A DNA stretch of 32,141 nt, taken from positions 1 through 32,141 of the forward strand of contig JAJFMH010000095.1 of assembly GCA_021772245.1 (NCBI GenBank). The letters are read 5' to 3'. The notes beneath the pieces are model-generated. The model was not told where the DNA came from. It did no database searches and saw only the letters and a list, made by a program, of their open reading frames with translations. Made by a program: the position numbers and the translations under genes. This DNA is from Chlamydiota bacterium. GTDB taxonomy: Bacteria; Chlamydiota; Chlamydiia; Chlamydiales; Simkaniaceae. Below, one piece after another: positions 16,130-24,073 of the stretch; the first letter of the stretch is position 1; each line of letters begins with the position of its first letter.

Positions 16130-16307
16130 TTATGGATCCTTTTCATCTACTTAGAATAGACGTTTTTTATTATTTGAAAAAATTTCACACCTATTAAGAG
16201 GATGAGTATAGGATTTTTTCCGATTATCCGCAATTGCAGCAATTCTTACGTGTTTTAAAAAAGAAAAATTTGCAAAATGACGTCTTTTTAAATGATGAGA
16301 TACTTAG

Positions 16308-17663
16308 ATGGTCCATATTGCAATCAAAAAAGGGCTAGATATCCCCCTTCCGGGAAATGTAGTAGAACTTAGAGGAAATCTTAATACTTCTAATTCGCCG
16401 AAATACTTGGCTCTTGATTTAAGTTATTTGGTAAGTACCAAGTGCGCACTTTCTATCAAAGAAAACGATGAAGTTCTGCTTGGACAGCCACTCGCTTTTG
16501 ATAAAGAATTGCCAGATAGAAAATTTGTGTCGCCCTGTCATGGGAAAGTAATTGAAATAAGGAGAGGGGAAAAAAGAAAGCTACAATCGATTATTATTGA
16601 AAAATTTGAGAATGAAAAGCAGGTGGAGGTAGAACCTTGTGACATCGATTCAGTTTCAAAAAAAGAAATACTTTCCCGATTTTTACAATATGGCATCTTT
16701 TCCTCTATTCGATCTCGGCCTTGTAATATTTTAGCACATCCCAGTGACAAAATAGATGCAATTTTTGTTAAAGCACTTGAGTCTGCTCCTTTTACTCCTA
16801 GCCCTGTTTTTGAAATTAAAGCGAATTTGAAATCATTTCAGTACGGTTTGCAGGTACTATCAAACCTTACTAAAAATGCACTTCATGTTGTTATGCATGA
16901 AGATGAGGTAATCTCATCTATTTCTGAATACGCCATTTTACATACTGCAAGTGGGCCGCATCCTATTGCTAACTCATCCATTCACATTGATAGAATAAAT
17001 CCTATTGAGAAAGCAGATATGAGAGTATGGACACTATCAGCGCATGATGTCATATGTATTGGAAGCCTTTTTCATGATGGGAAGTTTCACACCACAAAAG
17101 TGGTAAATGTTGCTGGCATGGGAATTTTGGAAGATAAAAGAGGGTGTTATTTTACAAGAGTTGGATCGTCCATTGACTCTTTTACCTCTTTTCTCAAAGA
17201 AGAAGATCAATATAGAATCATTTCTGGAAACCCTCTTACTGGAACAGAGGTTACAAAGAATAGTTTTTTGGGAAAATTCGATACCGTTTTTTGCGCAATC
17301 AAAAGGCCTGATAAGAAAAATAAGCTATTCCACTTTTTACGTTTGGGTTCGAAGAGTTATAGCGCAACGAATACGTATTTTCAATCGAGCAATCCAAAAT
17401 TTGATACATTGCTACATGGAGAAGTACGCCCTTTCATTGATGGCTCTATTTATAACAAGGTAATGCCGCTCTCTATTTCGGTAATGCATCTTATAAAAGC
17501 TATTCTTGCAAATGATTTTGAAAAAGCCGTTGAACTTGGTCTTTTGGAAGTGGATGTAGAGGATTTTGCTTTGCCAGAGTTTGTCTGTCCTTCAAAAATT
17601 CCACTTATGGATATAGCACGTTCTGGCTTGCAAAAATACACAGAAGACTACTTGCAAATTTGA
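16308..17663 (+). CDS. nqrA: Na+-translocating NADH:quinone reductase subunit A (451 aa)
   Basis: NqrA is the peripheral cytoplasmic subunit of the Na+-NQR complex, which oxidises NADH, reduces quinone and pumps Na+. The start IAIKKGLDIPLPG is diagnostic. The lipoyl-like segment FVSPCHGKVIEIRRGEKRKL and the block VVNVAGMGILEDKRGCYFTR support it, as does normal length. There is no transmembrane segment, as expected. nqrB-F are not in this window, so the operon is split, as it is in chlamydiae. The ribosome site before ATG 16308 is weak (GATGAGA). It shares a 178-base intergenic space with divergent greA. Confidence 0.92.
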   Translation: MVHIAIKKGLDIPLPGNVVELRGNLNTSNSPKYLALDLSYLVSTKCALSIKENDEVLLGQPLAFDKELPDRKFVSPCHGKVIEIRRGEKRKLQSIIIEKFENEKQVEVEPCDIDSVSKKEILSRFLQYGIFSSIRSRPCNILAHPSDKIDAIFVKALESAPFTPSPVFEIKANLKSFQYGLQVLSNLTKNALHVVMHEDEVISSISEYAILHTASGPHPIANSSIHIDRINPIEKADMRVWTLSAHDVICIGSLFHDGKFHTTKVVNVAGMGILEDKRGCYFTRVGSSIDSFTSFLKEEDQYRIISGNPLTGTEVTKNSFLGKFDTVFCAIKRPDKKNKLFHFLRLGSKSYSATNTYFQSSNPKFDTLLHGEVRPFIDGSIYNKVMPLSISVMHLIKAILANDFEKAVELGLLEVDVEDFALPEFVCPSKIPLMDIARSGLQKYTEDYLQI

Positions 17664-17770
17664 CGATTTTGCAATTATTTTTCGAGTCATTAATTTTTTT
17701 AATAATAGATTAATACGACCGAGTCGCTCATAATTTATTCCTATATGCAACTGACTTTGTTTTAATTGGA

Positions 17771-19909
17771 ATGAAAAAAACACAGAAAATAAAATTCCTT
17801 GGGTGGATAAGCCTGTGTATTTTTTTTCTGCCTGACTCTTTATTTGCAAACACATTGCTGCATGATTTAGACCTTGTTTATCAAATCGATAAAGAGATCA
17901 ACGATCACATTCCACTTCACTATAATAACTACCTAAGCGGTGGTTATATTAATATGCCATCAGCTAAAATGGCGGATGTTGGAATGGTGGCGCTTGGGGT
18001 TTCAGTGCCGTCGCCGTACTTAGTTTTTAGTGCAAATTTTCAAGCTTTTTCCTATGTAGAGCTATCGCTTAATTATCATATTTATCGGCACATCAAAGAA
18101 GCGAACTTTGGGCACCTTGGGTTTGGTGATGATGCAGATAGAGCGGCAAATATCAAATTAGCGATTCTTAAAAAGCAAGCTGGATGCGATTTTTTACCAG
18201 AAATTGCGATTGGCCTATCTGACTTTATTGGTTCTCAAAGATTTAAAGCTTTCTATGCTGTAATGACTAAAGAGTTTTTATCTGCCAATCTAGAACTGTC
18301 TCTTGGATACGGAAAAGATCGCATCAATGGTTTTTTTGGAGGCATTTCTTGGCTGCCATTTAGACAAAGTAAATGGGAAATGTTGCGTAGCCTAACATTG
18401 CTTGGGGAATATGATGCTTCCGATTATGAGAATAACCCATTTGAGCATCCCCTTGGCAGAGGGGTAACGAGTAGAATAAATCTGGGACTTTCTATTCGAC
18501 CTTTTAAACAAATCGAATGCAACATTGCAAGAATACGGGGAGAGGATTGGAGCGGGTCTATCAATGCGAGATATAATTTTGGACAAACCGAGGGGTTATT
18601 CCCTAAAGTTCAAAATCCAAAGCCATACACAGCTCCTGTAAATAGTGAAAAAATTTCTAAAAAAAGACAGGAGCATGAACTTGCGCAAGAGTTCGCATTT
18701 GCATTTGAAGAGCAAGGACTTACGTTGCAAGATATATTTATATCTCTTTGCGACAGGAAAGAAAAGGTACTTCGACTTAAAATCATCAATATTCGGTATC
18801 GCGAGGAGTCAGATCTTCGCAATCGATTAGAAAGGATTTTATCTGCGCTTACGCCATCGAATGTACACAATGTTTGTGTGGTTGTAGAGTCAGATGGCCT
18901 TCCTGTATTTGAATATGTATTTGAGCGAGAAAATCTAGAGCTTTTTCGGGAAAAGAAAATAGGAAATTATGAGCTTTCCGTTCTTTCTCCCATGCAAGAC
19001 CCCTCTCCAAAACCAAGTGTTTATGAAGGATACTCCATTTATCGAAGGAAAAAACCTGTATGGGTAATTACAGTAACTCCCAGACTGATCAGCTTTTTTG
19101 GATCAACAACGGGTAAGTATAAGTATAGTCTTGGCGCCGTTGGATCAGTTAGTGGTTACCTCTTTGATAGTGTGTATTATAATGTTGAACTTGGGTATTC
19201 GATAAAATCGAGTATTTCTGATGTGGGAGATAAAGATAAAGCAAACCCATCCAAACTCTTAAATGTGCGCTCTGATTTAGTTAGGTATTACCAGACGAAT
19301 ACTGTTGATATAGAAAAAGCTTATCTTCAAAAAGGGTTTCATATCAATAAAGGGCTCTTTTTCCGCTCTTCTCTTGGTTATTTTGAACCAGCATACGCCG
19401 GAATTGCAATGGAGGCCCTTTACTATCCTATTAAATCCAAGTTTGCTATAGGGCTTGAGGCGGCAACTGTTCTTAAAAGAAATTACGAAGGGTTTGGTTT
19501 TCAAAGAAAAATCAGAAAGGAAGATGAGAAAGTAAAGTTTCTTGGAACGCAGTATTTTTTAGATTTGTATTACATGTTTGATCCGTTAAATCTAGAGCTT
19601 AAAGTTAGCGCGGGGCAATTTCTTGCTAAAGATTTGGGAGCAAGATTTGAGCTTACAAAATATTATCCAAGTGGTATGCGTTTTTCCCTTTGGTACACAA
19701 TTACAAATGGGGGGGACGTTGTTAATGGTGAAACCTACCATGACAAAGGGGTGGCTTTTTTAATGCCGCTCGATATTTTCTTAAAAAAGAGCTCAAAAAC
19801 GATGCTTGGGTATGCCGTTTCCGCATGGCTTCGTGATGTTGGAGCAAGAGCGGAAACGGGAAAAAGACTGTATAACACCATTCAAAATGAGCGCTATAGT
19901 TATGAGTAA
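17771..19909 (+). CDS. YjbH-like outer-membrane beta-barrel protein (712 aa)
   Basis: A Sec signal peptide (residues 1-26, ending LFA/NTLL) precedes a protein built largely of amphipathic beta strands. The first block, NNYLSGGYINMPSAKMADVG followed by VALGVSVPSPY, matches the YjbH family (DUF940), whose barrels lie at the outer membrane in exopolysaccharide export loci. A central globular region (~280-400) separates two barrel-like halves; the second begins near VWVITVTPRLISFFGSTTGK. The partner genes yjbE, yjbF and yjbG are absent here. The start ATG 17771 has TTGGA just upstream. Its stop lies one base from the opposing FKBP gene. Family call is fairly firm; a role in polysaccharide or surface-glycan secretion is inference. 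Confidence 0.72.
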   Translation: MKKTQKIKFLGWISLCIFFLPDSLFANTLLHDLDLVYQIDKEINDHIPLHYNNYLSGGYINMPSAKMADVGMVALGVSVPSPYLVFSANFQAFSYVELSLNYHIYRHIKEANFGHLGFGDDADRAANIKLAILKKQAGCDFLPEIAIGLSDFIGSQRFKAFYAVMTKEFLSANLELSLGYGKDRINGFFGGISWLPFRQSKWEMLRSLTLLGEYDASDYENNPFEHPLGRGVTSRINLGLSIRPFKQIECNIARIRGEDWSGSINARYNFGQTEGLFPKVQNPKPYTAPVNSEKISKKRQEHELAQEFAFAFEEQGLTLQDIFISLCDRKEKVLRLKIINIRYREESDLRNRLERILSALTPSNVHNVCVVVESDGLPVFEYVFERENLELFREKKIGNYELSVLSPMQDPSPKPSVYEGYSIYRRKKPVWVITVTPRLISFFGSTTGKYKYSLGAVGSVSGYLFDSVYYNVELGYSIKSSISDVGDKDKANPSKLLNVRSDLVRYYQTNTVDIEKAYLQKGFHINKGLFFRSSLGYFEPAYAGIAMEALYYPIKSKFAIGLEAATVLKRNYEGFGFQRKIRKEDEKVKFLGTQYFLDLYYMFDPLNLELKVSAGQFLAKDLGARFELTKYYPSGMRFSLWYTITNGGDVVNGETYHDKGVAFLMPLDIFLKKSSKTMLGYAVSAWLRDVGARAETGKRLYNTIQNERYSYE

Positions 19910-19910
19910 C

Positions 19911-20348
19911 CTAATCTACACTCAATACTTTTACATTAAATTTTAGTGTTTTACCAGCAAGTGGATGATTGAAGTCGAGTGTAATTTTGCTGTCTCGAAT
20001 CGCATCGATACGAACAAGAACATCACCATTTTCTTTATCAGGAACAACTAAAACCGCTCCTTCATAACGCATTTTTTCAGGTATGAGCTCTTCGCTAATT
20101 TCTTTAAAAGCTTCTGGGTTTTGAGCTCCATAAGCTTCATCTGGTTCTAAGATGACCTGTGTTTTCTCCCCAACTGATAGGCCATACAGGGCTTCTTCTA
20201 AACCGGGTAAAATTTGTTGTTTTCCACATCGATACGTTAATGGATCCTTTCCAATATTGGAATCCACTTGTGTATCATCTTGTAAAAAAATGCTATATTC
20301 GATCGATACCTGTTTTCCGTCAGATATCGCTTTTTTTTCTTGCCCCAT
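19911..20348 (-). CDS. FKBP-type peptidyl-prolyl isomerase, SlyD/FkpB class (145 aa)
   Basis: Catalyses cis-trans isomerisation of proline bonds and acts as a folding helper in the cytoplasm, since there is no signal peptide. The split FKBP domain is evident: VSIEYSIFLQDDTQVDSN, LPGLEEALYGLSVGEKTQV and EPDEAYG, then an inserted chaperone flap, then LDFNHPLAGKTLKFNVKVL. The length of 145 residues and lack of the His-rich metal-binding tail resemble FkpB more than full-length SlyD. AGGGG lies upstream of ATG 20348. It is on the same strand as hemB but 147 bases downstream, so it may have its own promoter. Confidence 0.88.
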   Translation of the reverse strand: MGQEKKAISDGKQVSIEYSIFLQDDTQVDSNIGKDPLTYRCGKQQILPGLEEALYGLSVGEKTQVILEPDEAYGAQNPEAFKEISEELIPEKMRYEGAVLVVPDKENGDVLVRIDAIRDSKITLDFNHPLAGKTLKFNVKVLSVD

Positions 20349-20495
20349 TAGATGCCCCTGCCTTTGATGCCCTACTTATATGCCTATATTTTTTTTTGTA
20401 TAGCGGGGCTCAGCGTTTAAGAATACATCTTTTTTTCAATCGCAAAAAATAATTTTCGAAGCTCTTTTCTATCAAAAAGATACAAAGATTTTTTT

Positions 20496-21467
20496 TTATA
20501 ACAGGTCTAAAATTTGCGGGGCAGCATATGTAAAAATAAAAGATGCGCCAGCTCTTTTTATGCAGAGAAGCGATTCATAAAAGGTGGTTTTTGCATCTAA
20601 ATAGCCCAATTTATCTGCAGCCATAACCATTGCATATTCTCCACCTACATGGTAGGCGCCAACTGGCAATAGTGTCCTTTCTTTTACTTTGCAAAGAATA
20701 TCCAGATAAAAAAGAGCTGGTTTTACAAGAAGCATATCTGCGCCTTCTTCTTCATCTGTTTTAGTTTCTAAAAGGGCTTCATTTAAATTTGCAGGATTGA
20801 GCTGATATCCTTTTTTATCTCCCTTTGCTGGAGCAGAATCTAATGCGGATCGAAAAGGTGCATACAGTTTGGATGCAAATTTCGCGCTATACGATAAGAT
20901 ATTAACATCAAAGTAACCATGAATATCAAGCATTTGCCGAATCGCTTTGATTCGCCCATCCATCATATCGCTTGGCGCAATAATATCGACACCAGCATCT
21001 GCTAAGACAGTAGCTGCCCTGCAAAGAAGCTTAAGTGTTGGATCGTTTAAAACATTTCCATTTTCATCTATTACCCCGTCATGACCATGAGAGGTATACG
21101 GGTCTAGCGCAACGTCGCAAATCACGCATAACTTAGGAAGCGCTTTTTTTAAAGCTTTTACAGCATTTGGAATTAGCCCATTCTTATCAAAGGCAGAAGA
21201 CCCCGTTTCATCTTTTTGTTTTGCATCTACTTTAGGAAAAAGAGCAATAGCGACGATTCCCTGTTTATAGAGAGCTTCAGCCTCTTTCACAAGTAAGTCT
21301 ACTGAAAATCTAAAAACACCTGGCATCTTTTCAATTGCTTCCTTTTTGTTTGTGCCTTCAATTACAAAAATGGGAACTACAAAATCACTTGAGGTAAGTC
21401 TTGTCTCTTCTACAAGTGATCGGATTGCGCTTGTTTTTCTATTTCTTCTAAGTCTTTTAAATTCCAT
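20496..21467 (-). CDS. hemB: Delta-aminolevulinic acid dehydratase (porphobilinogen synthase) (323 aa)
   Basis: Joins two 5-aminolevulinate molecules into porphobilinogen in heme biosynthesis. Both Schiff-base lysines are seen: Lys196 in LSYSAKFASKLYAPFR and Lys249 in MLLVKPALFYLDIL. SDMMDGRI (166-173) and the C-terminal VGAYHVGGEYAMVMAA are family hallmarks. At 118-131 the metal loop reads DVALDPYTSHGHDG, lacking the three cysteines of zinc enzymes, so this is the Mg2+-dependent type. The length is normal. It is transcribed away from thyX across a 980-base gap rich in inverted repeats. Confidence 0.95.
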   Translation of the reverse strand: MEFKRLRRNRKTSAIRSLVEETRLTSSDFVVPIFVIEGTNKKEAIEKMPGVFRFSVDLLVKEAEALYKQGIVAIALFPKVDAKQKDETGSSAFDKNGLIPNAVKALKKALPKLCVICDVALDPYTSHGHDGVIDENGNVLNDPTLKLLCRAATVLADAGVDIIAPSDMMDGRIKAIRQMLDIHGYFDVNILSYSAKFASKLYAPFRSALDSAPAKGDKKGYQLNPANLNEALLETKTDEEEGADMLLVKPALFYLDILCKVKERTLLPVGAYHVGGEYAMVMAADKLGYLDAKTTFYESLLCIKRAGASFIFTYAAPQILDLL

Positions 21468-21557
21468 CCCAATGCCTACTTTAGTATTTGCATTAAGTTT
21501 GGAGTAGAGTGTTAGAAAATGGAAAGAGAATTTTTACTTTTAAACATTTCGGGAACT

Positions 21558-21711
21558 AAATCGAGTTAATAGGGATTGAAATTTAATCTCAGATCTAATC
21601 TGATTGTGATAGAGGTGTTAAATACCATTAAATCGAGAAAACGCGATTTAATGGTATGAAAAAAGAAGGTATAATATACCATCAAATCGAGAAAACATGA
21701 TTTAATCTCAG
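21558..21711. repeat. Cluster of three AAATCGAG...ATTTAAT repeat units
   Basis: AAATCGAG occurs at 21558, 21630 and 21684, each followed within about 25 bases by ATTTAAT. Units 2 and 3 share 28 of 31 bases starting at 21622 and 21676 (offset 54). Units 1 and 3 both end in ATTTAATCTCAG (21581-21592 and 21700-21711). Between units 2 and 3 lies the palindrome GGTATAATATACC (21668-21680). The pattern suggests local duplication of a hairpin-forming element. Confidence 0.75.
21622..21657. repeat. Perfect 14-bp inverted repeat (hairpin)
   Basis: Arm ATACCATTAAATCG (21622-21635) and its exact complement CGATTTAATGGTAT (21644-21657) flank an eight-base loop, AGAAAACG. There is no T-run on either side, so it is not a standard terminator. 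It is about 155 bases upstream of the hemB start. Confidence 0.85.
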
Positions 21712-22055
21712 TACACAACAAAAACAAACAATCGAAAAGGATGTCAGATTGACTATCTTATTTCAGGTAAAAAACACTCTATATATTTGCGAGATTACGT
21801 TCTCAAAAAATCCAATTGAGTTAGAATAGAAGAAAATTCCTAAGCATTTTTTCGGCCTATATTAATTCATATTGTTGAAGTTACTAAATCACTCCGAGAA
21901 AGAGACTATTTTGACTCAATCTTCGATTGGACATCACTGCTTTGAAATTACAGTTGAAGTGCCTTGATCACATCCAACCGCTCTGACAAACACCGCAAAT
22001 TTTTTTTCCATTCTAAGAAAGATGATTCATCTTGAGGATATCGCATTGTGAATTC

Positions 22056-22097
22056 GTTTTGACTCATACTAAGAGTTTGAGTCAAATGAGTCAAAAC
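22056..22097. repeat. 12-bp inverted repeat with extra TGAGTCAAA copies
   Basis: GTTTTGACTCAT (22056-22067) pairs exactly with ATGAGTCAAAAC (22086-22097). A further TGAGTCAAA lies inside the spacer, in direct orientation to the right arm, and TTTTGACTCAA occurs again at about 21909-21919. Repeated TGAGTCA cores could be binding sites or part of a decayed element; the sequence alone does not decide. Confidence 0.7.
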
Positions 22098-22133
22098 AAA
22101 GTGTTTGAAACTTAAGGAGGCGATGAAACCAAA

Positions 22134-22162
22134 CAGAATATCCAAAAAAATTGGATATTCTG
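22134..22162. repeat. Perfect 12-bp hairpin, AT-rich, five-base loop
   Basis: CAGAATATCCAA (22134-22145) pairs exactly with TTGGATATTCTG (22151-22162) around AAAAA. On the plus strand it is followed by AATAAAATATTTATTTT, not a clean U-run, and no plus-strand gene precedes it. On the minus strand it is not followed by Ts either. It is a stable stem that could end a short RNA made from this gap. Confidence 0.75.
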
Positions 22163-22447
22163 AATAAAATATTTATTTTAATTGTACATTTCGTGGTTGG
22201 AAGGGCGGAATAAAGGAGCGAGGAAATTCGATGGATAGAGTTTTTTTGTTACTTACAATAAGGAGAGCTAGATATCAATGTAGGCTCTGCAAAATGAGCG
22301 ATTGTTTTAAGAAGAGCATGTGGACAATAAGATGAGTGTGTGGATTCTCTTTAAAAAGAATAGATGCGTTACAAAAAAAGATGGGAGGAGTTATCCTTGA
22401 AATTGGTCTTCAAAAGGATCGGATTTATCTAAGTTAGGAGCGCTTAA

Positions 22448-24073
22448 ATGGAAAGTTACGAAGAATTTACAGACAAACAAAAGAACCTGATTAGCCGATT
22501 TGTGACAAGTGCAGATAGCAATGTTTTTGCGCTAAGAAATCTTCCAGAAGTCATCAAAGGAGCTCTTTTTTCGAGGTATTCAAGATCTTCCTTGGGATTG
22601 CGATCTTTACTACTTAAAGAATTTATTTTGGGTGAAGAGACTCAGTTTGAAGCAATCACTGGCAACGAAGAGGAAAAGGAAAACGATCAATTGGTTGCGA
22701 TCAAAAAAGCGCAAAGCTTTTATGATCGAATCTTAGATGGTTATGGTGATGATTCGATTGGAGAACTTGGCGGCGCTCACTTGGCTGCTGAAAATATTTC
22801 TATGATTGCAGCAAAAGAAATTGAAGACGCAAGAATCGGTGGATCCCCTCTTGAAAAATCTACAAGATATATCTACTTTGATCAGAAAGTAAATGGAGAA
22901 TACCTTTTTTATAAAGAGCCTGTTTTAATGACATCTGCGTATCGCGATATTTATCTCAAAACTTGTCATGATCTGTTTGAAACTTATGGAAAATTAATTC
23001 CACCGCTTACTGAATTAATGGAAAAAAAGTTTCCAAAAGATGCGGAAATTTCTGCCGGCGCTTATAAAGCGGCCTTAAGGGCTAAAGTTCTTGATTGCCT
23101 AAGAGGGCTATTGCCCGCATCTGCAATGACAAATATGGGCGTCTTTGGAAATGGTAGATTTTTTGAAACGCTGATTCAAAAATTGCATTGTAATAATTTA
23201 TCAGAGCTTCAAGATGTGGGTCGAAAAGCATCGGAAGAACTATCTAAAGTTATTCCTTCTTTTGTAAGAAGAGCAGAAGCGTCACATCGTCATCAAAAGA
23301 CATTTGCTGAGTTTAAGGAAAAGATGACATCTAGTTTAAAAGGCTTTGCAAAAGAGATGCTTCCAAAACCTGATCATAAACCGGGCGCTAAAGTGTCGCT
23401 TCAAAGCTATGACCAAAATAGCATTTTGAAGCTTGCAAGTGGTCTTTTATTCCCACATTCAGACTTAGATATGAAGACCATTGAAGAAAAGGTCGCAAAT
23501 TTTACTCCAGAAGAGATAGAGCAGATATTTGATGCAACCTGTCATCCAAGACACAACAGAAGACATAAATCACCAAGAGCGCTTGAACAAGTATTTTTTA
23601 CTTTTGAAATTACAGCTGATTTTGGAATCTATCGTGATTTGCAACGACATCGGATGCTTACACAAGAGCGGCAATTACTTTCTTGTAACCATGGTTACTA
23701 CGTTCCTGAAGATATAGTTGGAACAGATATGGAACAGCCATATATCGATGCCTTAGAAAATGCAAAAAAAATCTATGATGATATTCAGTCTGAGCTACCG
23801 GAGGAAGCGCAATACGTTGTTCCAATGGCTTATAACATCAGATGGTACTTTCATATTAATCTTCGAGCGCTGCAGTGGCTTTGTGAGCTTCGCTCTCAAC
23901 CAGCAGGGCATCCAGCCTATCGTTTAGTTGCTCAAGAGATGGCAAAACAAGTGATAGACGCAGTGCCTGCCTTTGAGAGGTTTTTTAAGTTTGTAGATTT
24001 TGATGGGTATGAGCTTGGAAGACTTGGCCAAGAAATTCACAATGAAAACAAACAAAAAGCTAGGCAGTCATGA
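22448..24073 (+). CDS. thyX: Chlamydial-type ThyX-like flavin-dependent thymidylate synthase, double-domain (541 aa)
   Basis: Predicted to methylate dUMP to dTMP using methylene-THF, FAD and NADPH. The protein is more than twice the ~230-residue length of ordinary ThyX and appears to hold two related domains. The C-terminal one has QRHRMLTQERQLLS at 399-412, a divergent RHR-x(7)-S signature, and RQIQ-like helices after it (AYRLVAQEMAKQVIDAVPAF). The N-terminal half has EKSTRY at 136-141, resembling the NExSxRY end of the ThyX motif. The signature may therefore be shared between halves. Long ThyX-like proteins next to hemB are, from memory, typical of chlamydiae (CT632). AGGAG lies seven bases before ATG 22448. 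The stop overlaps the next gene by four bases. Confidence 0.8.
   Translation: MESYEEFTDKQKNLISRFVTSADSNVFALRNLPEVIKGALFSRYSRSSLGLRSLLLKEFILGEETQFEAITGNEEEKENDQLVAIKKAQSFYDRILDGYGDDSIGELGGAHLAAENISMIAAKEIEDARIGGSPLEKSTRYIYFDQKVNGEYLFYKEPVLMTSAYRDIYLKTCHDLFETYGKLIPPLTELMEKKFPKDAEISAGAYKAALRAKVLDCLRGLLPASAMTNMGVFGNGRFFETLIQKLHCNNLSELQDVGRKASEELSKVIPSFVRRAEASHRHQKTFAEFKEKMTSSLKGFAKEMLPKPDHKPGAKVSLQSYDQNSILKLASGLLFPHSDLDMKTIEEKVANFTPEEIEQIFDATCHPRHNRRHKSPRALEQVFFTFEITADFGIYRDLQRHRMLTQERQLLSCNHGYYVPEDIVGTDMEQPYIDALENAKKIYDDIQSELPEEAQYVVPMAYNIRWYFHINLRALQWLCELRSQPAGHPAYRLVAQEMAKQVIDAVPAFERFFKFVDFDGYELGRLGQEIHNENKQKARQS

Larger units (their letters stand above)
21468..22447. other. Gene-poor, repeat-rich 980-bp gap between divergent hemB and thyX
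   Basis: No convincing protein gene is present. The largest frame is 65 codons on the minus strand (21948-22145); it has no family resemblance and crosses the inverted repeats. The hemB-proximal third carries three AAATCGAG...ATTTAAT units, the middle carries the TGAGTCAAA cluster, and a strong AT-rich hairpin lies at 22134-22162. A tiny ATG frame follows AAGGAGG at 22114, but the spacing is two bases. In a genome where neighbouring genes overlap, this length is exceptional. It could be a decayed gene, a small mobile element remnant, or a non-coding RNA locus. The thyX ribosome site AGGAG is at its right end. Confidence 0.7.

Noticed and set aside
21558-21711. CRISPR array
   Set aside because: Only three imperfect units of uneven spacing, no conserved spacer length, and no cas genes in the window.
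21948-22145. 65-codon minus-strand frame in the hemB-thyX gap
   Set aside because: No family resemblance, no good ribosome site, and it runs through the 12-bp inverted repeat. At most a fragment of a decayed gene.
22114-22165. Short peptide (14 codons) after AAGGAGG
   Set aside because: The purine-rich site is only two bases from the ATG, too close for normal initiation, and the frame mostly spells the hairpin at 22134-22162.
21468-22447. tRNA, tmRNA or RNase P RNA gene in the large gap
   Set aside because: I looked for TψC-loop (GGTTCGAATCC-like) and other conserved cores on both strands and saw none.
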